The position numbers were made by a program, and so were the translations under genes. From positions 1 through 5,494 of the forward strand of contig CAJTYI010000125.1 of the NCBI GenBank assembly GCA_910584215.1: a stretch of DNA of 5,494 bases. The letters run 5' to 3'. Origin of the DNA: an uncultured Roseburia sp. Lineage in GTDB: Bacteria; Bacillota; Clostridia; Lachnospirales; Lachnospiraceae. Below, piece by piece: positions 1-5,448 of the stretch. Position 1 is the stretch's first letter; the number at the start of each line of letters is the position of its first letter. A model generated the notes under the pieces. That model did no database searches, had not been told where the DNA came from, and saw only the letters and a program-made list of their open reading frames with translations.

Positions 1-88
1 AGTCCAGGTTCAAAAACGGTTTCTTTGTCGCGTAGTCCACGAAGATTAAATCACATACCTCTCTGTTTGCCATGTTTGCATTTGTCAT
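1..88 (-). CDS. 5' end of an unidentified gene, possibly a phage structural protein (partial)
   Basis: An open frame of 29 codons starts with ATG at 88 and runs off the left edge. It begins MTNANMANREVCDL and continues IFVDYATKKPFLNLD. A GAGAGG SD lies 4 bases upstream of this ATG. A second in-frame ATG at 73 is about 20 bases from that SD, so 88 is the better start. There is no signal peptide; the visible part is mixed polar and aromatic, as in a soluble or particle protein. I do not recognise the family with certainty. The style recalls short-headed phage virion proteins, but that is inference. It shares the strand of the tail and lysis genes yet is separated from them by 440 bases, so it probably has its own promoter or follows a processing site. 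A 5-bp hairpin with a GTAA loop (plus strand) lies just upstream (104-117). Confidence 0.6.
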   Translation of the reverse strand, partial: MTNANMANREVCDLIFVDYATKKPFLNLD

Positions 89-103
89 AATTCCTCTCTT
101 TCC

Positions 104-117
104 GCCGCGTAAGCGGC
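104..117 (-). promoter_or_regulatory. small hairpin just upstream of the SD of the gene at 88
   Basis: The arms GCCGC (104-108) and GCGGC (113-117) pair perfectly around a 4-base loop. On the minus-strand transcript this stem sits a few bases before the AAGAGAGG ribosome site of the gene starting at 88. It could stabilise the 5' end of the message or tune initiation. No U-run follows, so it is not a terminator. At only 5 bp, chance is a reasonable alternative. Confidence 0.3.
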
Positions 118-176
118 ATTGCAATGATATTTTTTGTGTTTTGGATTTTTCTTCCTATGGCTCCCTTATCGGAAAA

Positions 177-251
177 TTTTCATTTCTCCCGAAAGTTCCG
201 ACCGGGCTGGCCGGAACTTCCGTGGAAAAACAGGCGGGTGGAAAATGAAAA
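177..251. repeat. nested inverted repeat, GC-rich inner hairpin with outer arms
   Basis: Inner arms AAGTTCCG (193-200) and CGGAACTT (212-219) pair perfectly. After one A/C mismatch they continue with CC/GG around a 5-base loop. Outer arms TTTTCATTT (177-185) with AAATGAAAA (243-251), and CCCG (188-191) with CGGG (235-238), can also pair. The whole 75-base segment could fold into one long branched stem. Neither strand has a U-run after the inner hairpin, so it is not a simple intrinsic terminator. On the minus strand it lies in the presumed leader of the gene at 88. It could be a leader RNA element or a protein-binding dyad; I recognise no riboswitch family. Confidence 0.45.
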
Positions 252-436
252 AAGTAACTTTTAATAAAAATTTAAAAAACGGCTTTCATTCTCCCGCAAT
301 TGTAGTAGAATAAAATCAACTATGCTGATGATCCTCTGTCATGGGGAGATGAAAACAGACAAGAACTATTTATGAAGATATGATGAATTATTATGATAAT
401 TGAATTACTCTGAAATTGCCTTTCAACGCCATCAAG

Positions 437-495
437 ATAGATGCAGCGCTGCCGCATGAAAAATTAATTTTTCTGCGGCAGCCTGTTGCTTCTAT
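437..495. repeat. 59-base imperfect palindrome downstream of the endolysin, possible end of the lysis transcript
   Basis: The GC-rich arms CTGCCGCA (449-456) and TGCGGCAG (474-481) are perfect. Inside them GAAAAATT (458-465) and AATTTTTC (466-473) form a second palindrome with one bulged T. Outside, pairing continues imperfectly to ATAGA (437-441) and TCTAT (491-495). It begins 34 bases after the endolysin stop, where a late-operon terminator is expected. No U-run follows it on either strand, so classical intrinsic termination is doubtful. A stem that protects the 3' end, or a binding or recombination site, are alternatives. Confidence 0.5.
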
Positions 496-503
496 CATTT
501 TGC

Positions 504-519
504 ATGTTCTCCCGAACAT
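504..519. repeat. 6-bp perfect hairpin 9 bases after the endolysin stop
   Basis: ATGTTC (504-509) and GAACAT (514-519) pair around TCCC. It contains one of the three TTCTCCCG copies. It is not a Gram-positive LexA/DinR box, which reads GAAC-N4-GTTC; here the half sites are in the reverse order. It may act with the larger dyad at 437-495 as the 3' end structure of the lysis message. Confidence 0.35.
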
Positions 520-528
520 TTAATTTTA

Positions 529-1296
529 TCAGGCGGACTTTACAATCACCGCGTCAAATCCCGCCGCTTTCAGCTTTTCCTGCATCGCGACAGCGTTATC
601 TCTGACAGCATAAGCTCCCACCTGCACACGATAAACTACGGGTACTTTATGGTTCGCTGCTGCATGATCTTTGGGAACGGTTGAAGCCACCTCATCTTGT
701 CCAGATGGAACGGGCATTCCTCCGGCGTTCGCTGCATCGGAATCAGGCTTTAGTGCACGCTGCCCCGTGATACCATAGACAATCGCCTCCGCCATCTTTT
801 TGGCGTTATAGAGACGGACATCATCCATATCATCTACAAAGCAGCACTCAATCAACATGGCCGGCGCCTTCGTTTTGCGCAGAAAATAAAGTCCTGCGTT
901 TATCTTGATCCCGCGGTTTTTAAATCCCAGCTCCGCAATGGCTTCACACACCTGTTTTGCGTAGGAATTTGCCTTACTGGACTGATTGTAAACCAAAACC
1001 TCCGTCCCGGCCGTCCTGCCATTGCCGGCCAAATCCTTAGCACCGGCGTTAAAATGAATGGACACATCCAAATCGACCGGATGTGCATTGCATGCATTTA
1101 CAATTTTGTACAAAACATCTGCCTGATCTACCCCATTGTCGCAGGTACAGTCGTAAACCGTATGCCCCATTTGACGCAGCCTAGCGACCACTTCATCTTT
1201 CACTTTCCTAGCCTCAGTGGATTCATTCAGAATCCCGACGGCTCCGCAGGCAGTTTTTCCGTCCGGGTTATGCCCGGCATGCACATTGATTTTCAT
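529..1296 (-). CDS. phage endolysin, N-acetylmuramoyl-L-alanine amidase (Amidase_3) with half SPOR-like C-terminus
   Basis: This 255-residue enzyme would cut the bond between N-acetylmuramic acid and L-alanine in peptidoglycan, releasing progeny at lysis. The Amidase_3 (PF01520) fold spans residues 1-180. The expected zinc ligands are visible: His9 in HAGHN, Glu25 in LNEST, and His81 in SIHFN. The catalytic Glu150 lies in MLIECCF. A low-complexity Ala/Pro/Ser linker (about 183-217) leads to YRVQVGAYA and a helix ending AAGFDAVIVKSA. That is the first half of a SPOR-type wall-binding domain, about 38 residues instead of the usual 70. There is no signal peptide, so export depends on the holin encoded 29 bases upstream. 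An AAGGAGAG SD lies 7 bases before the ATG. The family call is firm; whether the short SPOR-like end binds the wall is inference. Confidence 0.93.
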   Translation of the reverse strand: MKINVHAGHNPDGKTACGAVGILNESTEARKVKDEVVARLRQMGHTVYDCTCDNGVDQADVLYKIVNACNAHPVDLDVSIHFNAGAKDLAGNGRTAGTEVLVYNQSSKANSYAKQVCEAIAELGFKNRGIKINAGLYFLRKTKAPAMLIECCFVDDMDDVRLYNAKKMAEAIVYGITGQRALKPDSDAANAGGMPVPSGQDEVASTVPKDHAAANHKVPVVYRVQVGAYAVRDNAVAMQEKLKAAGFDAVIVKSA

Positions 1297-1325
1297 ATCA
1301 ATTCTCTCCTTCCTCCTTTTTCGGA

Positions 1326-1808
1326 TTATTTTTCGTAAAAAGTCTTTTCTTCTCTATTTTCTGTCAATGTCTCCGTCATTTCATCCACTTGACTTCTGAT
1401 GTGCTTTACTAGCGGCAGTATAAATATCGGGAGACTTACCCCGATATCCACCATGTTTTCCAGTATGCTGATTAATTCATTACAGATAATCCAGACTGCC
1501 ACGATACAGGCGATCAGAAATGTAAATGGCAGTGCAATCCCAAATGTCGCGGCTGCATATTTTAACAAATGGTCAATAATGGCTCCCACGACTACCAAAA
1601 GCCACATGGTGACCTTTTTACAGATTCCACGCATACTTTTATATGAATTTATCCCATCCTTGCGGTTCGGCGCCGCCATAAGCCCGGTTATGTAATCAAT
1701 GATGTTGCAAAGCACCATAAGCAGCACCGGAACGTACAAAATACCAAGTACCGACGATAAAAAGCCTGTAATTCCTGTGACAATGGCCTGCATTGTTTTA
1801 TGGTTCAT
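1326..1808 (-). CDS. phage lysis holin, toxin-secretion/phage-lysis holin family
   Basis: This 160-residue membrane protein matches the phage_holin_4_1 / TIGR01593 pattern. It would form lesions in the cytoplasmic membrane at a set time so the amidase can reach the wall. Hydrophobic segments lie near residues 14-36, 66-80 and 92-110, with a fourth weaker one near 122-134. Family hallmarks are DYITGLMAA (38-46), NSYKSMRGICKK (54-65) and NELISILENM (110-119). The tail (138-160) is short, charged and Glu-rich, as expected of a cytoplasmic end. The AAGGGAGG SD (1817-1824) is 8 bases before the ATG. The endolysin follows after a 29-base gap, the usual holin-endolysin pair. A 12-codon frame overlaps its start (see findings). 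Confidence 0.92.
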   Translation of the reverse strand: MNHKTMQAIVTGITGFLSSVLGILYVPVLLMVLCNIIDYITGLMAAPNRKDGINSYKSMRGICKKVTMWLLVVVGAIIDHLLKYAAATFGIALPFTFLIACIVAVWIICNELISILENMVDIGVSLPIFILPLVKHIRSQVDEMTETLTENREEKTFYEK

Positions 1809-1876
1809 ATGTTTTGCCTCCCTTCTATTTGTTTTAGTGTCATATAAACCTGATATGTCTATTATCTACGCGCAAT

Positions 1877-3319
1877 TCACCGCTTACTTCTTTTTTTCGC
1901 GTACAAAAAATTGACATCCGTATAAGGTTCCGACGTGTATATGTATGCGTCCTCTCCATCGTAATGGCCAAATTCAAAATACAATGTATATGTATCAATA
2001 CCATTGTGTAATTCTCCAATTTGAACCTTTTGTCCATAATTATAATTGTCAGGGTTATGACATATCATGATCGGCTTTGTATATTCGTTGATGCAAAGTG
2101 TCTCCGTTACGGCTATTATATAATCATAAGACGGATAGCCCCATTGTTGAACTGTGCCGCCACTTCCGTCGCCCCAATATCTTATTGTCTCAGGATCGAT
2201 ATCATCCGGCAGTCCAAGCAAAGGAAATATTATATGGCTAAATAGATTTGAATATCCAAGTATATTCGGTATGGAACTGCTGCATGGTACGGCATTTCCT
2301 CTCGCATCGAAATAAACGGGCGTGTATGCCGACCCTTTCGACATTACACTCTGTTTACTCAAATAAGTATCCGAAATAACTTTGCCATTCCCGTCCTGCA
2401 CAGCTTTTGTCGCACTCGCTGCATTTCCCAGCACGTTCGCCCGAATGGGAGATGTAGATATCAGCTCTCCATTTTCGCAATACAATCTTGCATCGAAATC
2501 ACTTTGTGACCCTACTTCGTGAAAATCAATATATTTTCCGATTTCCATCAGGCCGCCGGAACCTGCATTGGGCGCAGCGACAATCTTAGGAATCCCTTCT
2601 CCGCCATGACCATTACTAATATTTATCCCCATGCTCTCTGCCGTGCTCACCACGCCGCAATATACCCATTTTGAATCTTTCTCTGTCCCCCCTTCTTGAA
2701 ATATAAATTCGTAGGCGCATCCCGCCGCGATCAGTTTGGATATCGCCTTGTCGTTAAATGAGCGCGTCTGCCCGAGCGGAAACCATGCAAAATACGCACC
2801 TGTCCCATTGACATTGAGCGTCAAATAGTTGGTAGTGCTGCCTTTCGTGAATGTCACCATGACGCGGGCGCCATCGTACAACTGAAATCCTGGGCACTCC
2901 ACGGTCTTTGCTGACGCACCCTGAAGCGTAGCACAGACACCAGTGTAGACATTGCCGCTCGGAAAGTCTCCCCACGCCGCGCTCCCGTTTCCGCTGCATT
3001 TTAATATTTGGCTCTCTTGTCCGCCAGCCGGAATATGCCGATATCCGGAAGTGCTCGGATGCGTATACACCTTTGTCTCTGTACCGTTAATCTTGAGATA
3101 TCCGTTGCTGGATGACGCTTCCGTCTTTGTTGCATCTGTGCGCGCATGTGCAGAATCTGCGTGAGCCTTAGCTGCATCCCAGCTGGCATACCTGGATTCC
3201 AAGGTATTGCCGTCGCCCAGCTCAACCGTCTGTGCGCTTGTCCACTGGGATAGCTTCTTGTATCCGTCCGGCGTCCTGATATTTCTCTTTACTTTTTTAA
3301 AACTGTCTGATTGGCTCAT
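1877..3319 (-). CDS. tail fibre / receptor-binding protein
   Basis: A 480-residue fibre-like protein, probably trimeric and at the tail tip. Residues 1-45 look like an attachment segment (RTPDGYKKLSQWTSAQ). Residues 46-70 are Ala-rich and possibly helical. Residues 85-119 hold a pattern seen in many phage fibres, THPSTSGYRHIPAGG followed by QILKCSGNGSAAWGDF. A Gly/Thr/Asn-rich beta region follows. GKYIDFHE (261-268) and NAASATKAVQDGNG (299-312) are typical of fibre shafts. From about residue 347 to the end the sequence turns Tyr/Asp/Asn-rich and its DNA drops to about 38% GC, against about 57% over 2761-3000 by my count. This suggests an exchanged receptor-binding tip. The start has a GGAGAGG SD and lies 16 bases after the BppU-like gene. 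Target and fold are unknown. Confidence 0.82.
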   Translation of the reverse strand: MSQSDSFKKVKRNIRTPDGYKKLSQWTSAQTVELGDGNTLESRYASWDAAKAHADSAHARTDATKTEASSSNGYLKINGTETKVYTHPSTSGYRHIPAGGQESQILKCSGNGSAAWGDFPSGNVYTGVCATLQGASAKTVECPGFQLYDGARVMVTFTKGSTTNYLTLNVNGTGAYFAWFPLGQTRSFNDKAISKLIAAGCAYEFIFQEGGTEKDSKWVYCGVVSTAESMGINISNGHGGEGIPKIVAAPNAGSGGLMEIGKYIDFHEVGSQSDFDARLYCENGELISTSPIRANVLGNAASATKAVQDGNGKVISDTYLSKQSVMSKGSAYTPVYFDARGNAVPCSSSIPNILGYSNLFSHIIFPLLGLPDDIDPETIRYWGDGSGGTVQQWGYPSYDYIIAVTETLCINEYTKPIMICHNPDNYNYGQKVQIGELHNGIDTYTLYFEFGHYDGEDAYIYTSEPYTDVNFLYAKKRSKR

Positions 3320-3335
3320 TTTTACCCTCTCCTTT

Positions 3336-4031
3336 CTAATATTCCTGCAGCCAGTAATCGCCTTCTTTTTGGCTTCCCGGCTGCGCTGCCGCTAATATTT
3401 CACTGTGAATGGTGTTGCCGTTTTGGTCGTTTTGTGCATAGACGGCACTGTGGACATGCTTTTCAACATCCGGCGTATTGTCAGCACGCCCCAATCCAAC
3501 CTGTGCTTTCGTCACCTGATGCGGATTACCGTAATCCACCATATGTGCAATCATGCCATCAATCACTGCCGACTCGGTCACAGACTCAATATCTTTGCCG
3601 CTGAGCACTGACTTTTCTACGATAATGCGAAACGGCATTGTAGAAAGAATTTTGATGCCCAACTGACTACCGCCGTTTATAGACGCATCGGTTGATGATG
3701 AGGTTCCTGTCCTGGTTTTGTCTGCAATCTGTAATTCTGCATGTAGTATACCGGCGACCGCTGTCGCCTGTTCCGGCAATTGAATTGTCACCGTACCATC
3801 CGCTTTGATTGGCACTTCGTGATAAATATAAGTGTGATCGGGTTTATGCACTTTGTACCTCGCGGTCATAGTTGCCGCATCAAGCGGATAGATCTCTCCC
3901 TGGTTAGTGACGGTAATATTTATCACACGGGACCCTGCGTCTCCCTCTTTACAGCGGACATTTTTCATTCGGGGCACAGAAAAATCCAGCGTGATATCCT
4001 GCTGCGTCTGTAAGTTGTTCTCTCTGCTCAT
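3336..4031 (-). CDS. BppU-family phage baseplate upper protein
   Basis: A 231-residue protein from the ATG at 4031. An upstream in-frame GTG (4043) overlaps the SD AAAGGTGG (4040-4047), which sits 8 bases from this ATG, so 4031 is the start. Residues about 8-140 match the BppU N-terminal domain type (PF10651). They open with ITLDFSVPR, contain a beta-rich core with HAELQI, and close with STMPFRIIVEKSV. Residues about 169-190 (NPHQVTKAQVGLGRADNT) are a phage tail-fibre repeat-like motif usually found at fibre joints. The C-terminus ends GSQKEGDYWLQEY. In lactococcal-type baseplates BppU joins the Dit ring to the receptor-binding protein. Its position between a Dit-like gene and a fibre gene fits that role here. 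The domain call is strong; the exact partner contacts are inference. Confidence 0.85.
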   Translation of the reverse strand: MSRENNLQTQQDITLDFSVPRMKNVRCKEGDAGSRVINITVTNQGEIYPLDAATMTARYKVHKPDHTYIYHEVPIKADGTVTIQLPEQATAVAGILHAELQIADKTRTGTSSSTDASINGGSQLGIKILSTMPFRIIVEKSVLSGKDIESVTESAVIDGMIAHMVDYGNPHQVTKAQVGLGRADNTPDVEKHVHSAVYAQNDQNGNTIHSEILAAAQPGSQKEGDYWLQEY

Positions 4032-4032
4032 G

Positions 4033-4098
4033 TTATATTCCACCTTTCCTGTTTCTGTATCTTGTGCCTTTATTCACGATGTCTGTCTTGTCAGCCAT
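4033..4098 (-). CDS. 21-codon mini-gene between the Dit-like and BppU-like genes
   Basis: An ATG follows the Dit-like stop codon with no spacer (TAA-ATG at 4101-4096). The frame reads MADKTDIVNK then GTRYRNRKGGI and stops at TAA (4035-4033), one base before the BppU-like ATG. Its own SD, AAAGGTGGG (4106-4114), lies in the last codons of the Dit-like gene, 7 bases from the ATG. Its last codons in turn carry the SD of the BppU-like gene. The predicted peptide is basic (net about +4), with no membrane segment. I recognise no family. It may be a real micro-protein or a translation relay that keeps ribosomes moving into the BppU-like gene. The exact fit and good SD argue that it is translated; function is unknown. 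Confidence 0.55.
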   Translation of the reverse strand: MADKTDIVNKGTRYRNRKGGI

Positions 4099-4926
4099 TT
4101 ATAATCCCACCTTTCTGATCGGTGCGTATGTGACAACAATCTTACACGCCGAATTGGCCCTAAATACATTTTTATTGTTTTCATATGTGTTGATAAGCCG
4201 TGGGAAATAATAGTTAAAATCACCGGGAAGCGTCACATGCGCCCTGGATGAAGTCGTAATAAGCTGTTTTGCCCCATCCATGGTGATCGTTTCTCCCACC
4301 TCGTATTGATAAATCGCCGTGATCCTGTTGTTTGATTCCAACTCATTTTCAAGTGTAAAAATATTTTCTTTTCTGTCCAGAAATGTGACCTCCACACGCG
4401 GATAGACAAAACCCGGTTCGTCGGATACGTCATAGATTTCAAACGGAACATTGGGTTGGCATACCTTCTCTACAACAATTTCGTCCATAAACGCATAAGG
4501 TGCATCTGTGTACATTGTCAGCTCCAGGCCGATCACCTCACCGCGATACGCAATCTGTTTTGCAGAAAACGTGACATTCCAGTAAATATGTTCATACCCC
4601 TTTTGGTATATTTTGAACTTAAAGTACTGATTTTTTCTGCACAGCCATCTCTGCAAAGAGGAGATTTCCTCCGTGGTCAGGGTAAGCTCCCTGCCGCTTT
4701 TTTGTTCACACGGATTCTTGCAAATTTGAAAAGACGCCGTATAGGCAGTATCATATGTGGTATTGGATAAGCCAAATCTATTTCCGGCCGCCGATTTTAT
4801 CTGCCCAAACGTGAGGTCGGAACCGGAAGATACCGTCTCTACGCCGCCCGGCCCGTCAAAACGGCAGATCATCATGCCGTAATCTGAAAGCTTTTCTCCC
4901 GCGTACTCAAAATCTAATGCATACAT
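4099..4926 (-). CDS. distal tail (Dit)-like phage tail protein
   Basis: A 275-residue protein resembling the Sipho_tail / Dit family (PF05709 type). Dit proteins form a hexameric ring at the end of the tail tube and hold the baseplate. Residues 1-25 (MYALDFEYAGEKLSDYGM) have the usual opening with a 'start of a tail ring' look. Residues 88-146 carry the ISSLQRWLCRKNQYFKF... YWNVTFSAKQI ... ELTMYTDAPYAF pattern typical of the N-terminal Dit belt domain. Residues 165-275 are beta-rich and end VVTYAPIRKVGL. The length is close to that of common Dit proteins (about 250-300). An AGAAGGAGG SD lies 6 bases before the ATG. The stop is immediately followed by the 21-codon gene. Family assignment is by pattern recognition; an analogous ring protein of another tail type is possible. 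Confidence 0.75.
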   Translation of the reverse strand: MYALDFEYAGEKLSDYGMMICRFDGPGGVETVSSGSDLTFGQIKSAAGNRFGLSNTTYDTAYTASFQICKNPCEQKSGRELTLTTEEISSLQRWLCRKNQYFKFKIYQKGYEHIYWNVTFSAKQIAYRGEVIGLELTMYTDAPYAFMDEIVVEKVCQPNVPFEIYDVSDEPGFVYPRVEVTFLDRKENIFTLENELESNNRITAIYQYEVGETITMDGAKQLITTSSRAHVTLPGDFNYYFPRLINTYENNKNVFRANSACKIVVTYAPIRKVGL

Positions 4927-4956
4927 TATAGTCCTCCTTCTATTTTTCTTTTTTTT

Positions 4957-4990
4957 AAGAAATAGGCAGCATCGCGTGCTGCCGTTTCTT
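4957..4990 (-). terminator. terminator-like hairpin after the 131-residue gene
   Basis: GGCAGCA (4965-4971) and TGCTGCC (4977-4983) form a perfect 7-bp stem around TCGCG. A 2x1 internal loop separates it from an outer stem AAGAAA (4957-4962) / TTTCTT (4985-4990). Read on the minus strand, the GC-rich stem is followed by TATTTCTT, a moderate U-rich tail. It begins 11 bases after the stop codon of the 131-residue gene. A leaky terminator that lowers expression of downstream genes fits. The tail is not pure U, so strong termination is not expected. Confidence 0.5.
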
Positions 4991-5001
4991 GTGCATCCGC
5001 C

Positions 5002-5397
5002 TTACCCCTCTGCCTGCTCCTCGAAAAGGTCTAAAAGCGCCAGCGCCTGACCCGGCGTAATCTTAATATCTCCCAGTGCAGACTTTTTAATCTTGGAAAA
5101 CTCGACAGCGTCCTCGATTTCTGTCTCTAAAAATTCTGTCATCTCTGCCTGGTAAGCCAAAACATCCGCGATCTTTACCTGCCCGTCTTGCTCCACGAGC
5201 ACACCATCCTGATCTTTTTCTCCATATTTCTCTATGAGCTCACGCAACAGTTTCTCTTTTTTCTCATCAATCACACGCTTTGGGACAGAGATCGCCTGCA
5301 TATTCTTAGCAATGCTGCATGCGGTATGGATATCCAAATCCCGCTCCATCAAAAAGGCAAGCGCCTCATAGGTTGTTAATATCTGTATCACTTTCAT
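5002..5397 (-). CDS. small acidic phage protein of unknown function, DUF1617-like
   Basis: A 131-residue protein from the ATG at 5397. An earlier in-frame ATG (5412) overlaps the GGAGG SD (5406-5410), which lies 8 bases from 5397, so the later codon is the real start. The sequence is mostly helical and charged: a first helix pair (MKVIQILTTYEALAFLMERD), a basic/acidic helix (DEKKEKLLRELIEKYGEKDQ), then an acidic C-terminal half ending QALALLDLFEEQAEG. The helix-YGEKD-helix layout with an acidic end resembles DUF1617 and similar small proteins in Firmicute phage tail regions. I could not confirm this. It has no membrane segment or signal peptide. It stands apart from its neighbours, with a strong hairpin before (5421-5448) and after (4957-4990), so its dose may be set separately. 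Tail-assembly chaperone is an alternative role. Confidence 0.65.
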   Translation of the reverse strand: MKVIQILTTYEALAFLMERDLDIHTACSIAKNMQAISVPKRVIDEKKEKLLRELIEKYGEKDQDGVLVEQDGQVKIADVLAYQAEMTEFLETEIEDAVEFSKIKKSALGDIKITPGQALALLDLFEEQAEG

Positions 5398-5420
5398 AGT
5401 AAGTTCCTCCATTTTTCAAT

Positions 5421-5448
5421 CGAGTAGGGGAGATTTCTTCCCTACTCG
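5421..5448. repeat. perfect inverted repeat spanning a stop codon
   Basis: CGAGTAGGG (5421-5429) and CCCTACTCG (5440-5448) are perfectly complementary. Pairing can continue inward through a G-U and three more pairs to a very small loop. On the minus strand the stem contains the likely stop codon of the upstream partial gene (5444-5442). It ends 10 bases before the SD of the 131-residue gene. No U-run follows on either strand, so it is not a classical terminator. It may be an RNA processing or stability element, or it may limit ribosome access. Confidence 0.6.

Larger units (their letters stand above)
89..528. other. 440-base non-coding region rich in dyads
   Basis: No convincing gene lies between the endolysin stop and the start at 88. 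The region holds a small hairpin (104-117), a GC-rich hairpin (193-219) nested in outer arms (177-251), an A/T-rich tract (248-280), a short perfect hairpin (504-519), a long imperfect dyad (437-495), and three copies of TTCTCCCG (184-191, 289-296, 507-514). It is the only long gap in the window and the natural place for the end of the lysis transcript and the start of the next one. I found no clear sigma-A promoter for the gene at 88. A 42-codon minus-strand frame (519-391) crosses the large dyad and looks accidental. Confidence 0.7.

Noticed and set aside
321..383. Plus-strand protein-like stretch (YADDPLSWGDENRQELFMKI)
   Set aside because: It has no start codon in frame, is closed by a stop upstream and TGA-TGA downstream, and the following stretches lie in other frames. 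A decayed gene cannot be shown from so little.
391..519. 42-codon minus-strand frame after the endolysin
   Set aside because: It runs straight through the large palindrome, its best SD is badly spaced for its ATG codons, and the residues look like read-through of structured DNA.
504..519. LexA/DinR operator
   Set aside because: The half sites are reversed (GTTC-N4-GAAC rather than GAAC-N4-GTTC).
1054..1338. Plus-strand frames opposite the endolysin, holin and tail genes
   Set aside because: All are antisense to well-supported genes, lack SD sites and show no recognisable domains.
1809..1876. XkdX-type small gene between fibre and holin
   Set aside because: That small protein is often found here in Firmicute prophages, but the 68-base gap is too short and encodes no matching sequence.
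2754..3225. Two minus-strand frames of 81 and 74 codons inside the fibre gene
   Set aside because: They lie in alternative frames of a clear fibre gene, are Arg/Cys/Trp-rich, and have no good SD.
1877..3319. Diversity-generating retroelement acting on the fibre
   Set aside because: No reverse transcriptase, template repeat or A-rich variable repeat pair is present in the window.
5421..5448. Intrinsic terminator
   Set aside because: The stem is strong, but neither strand has a U-run after it.
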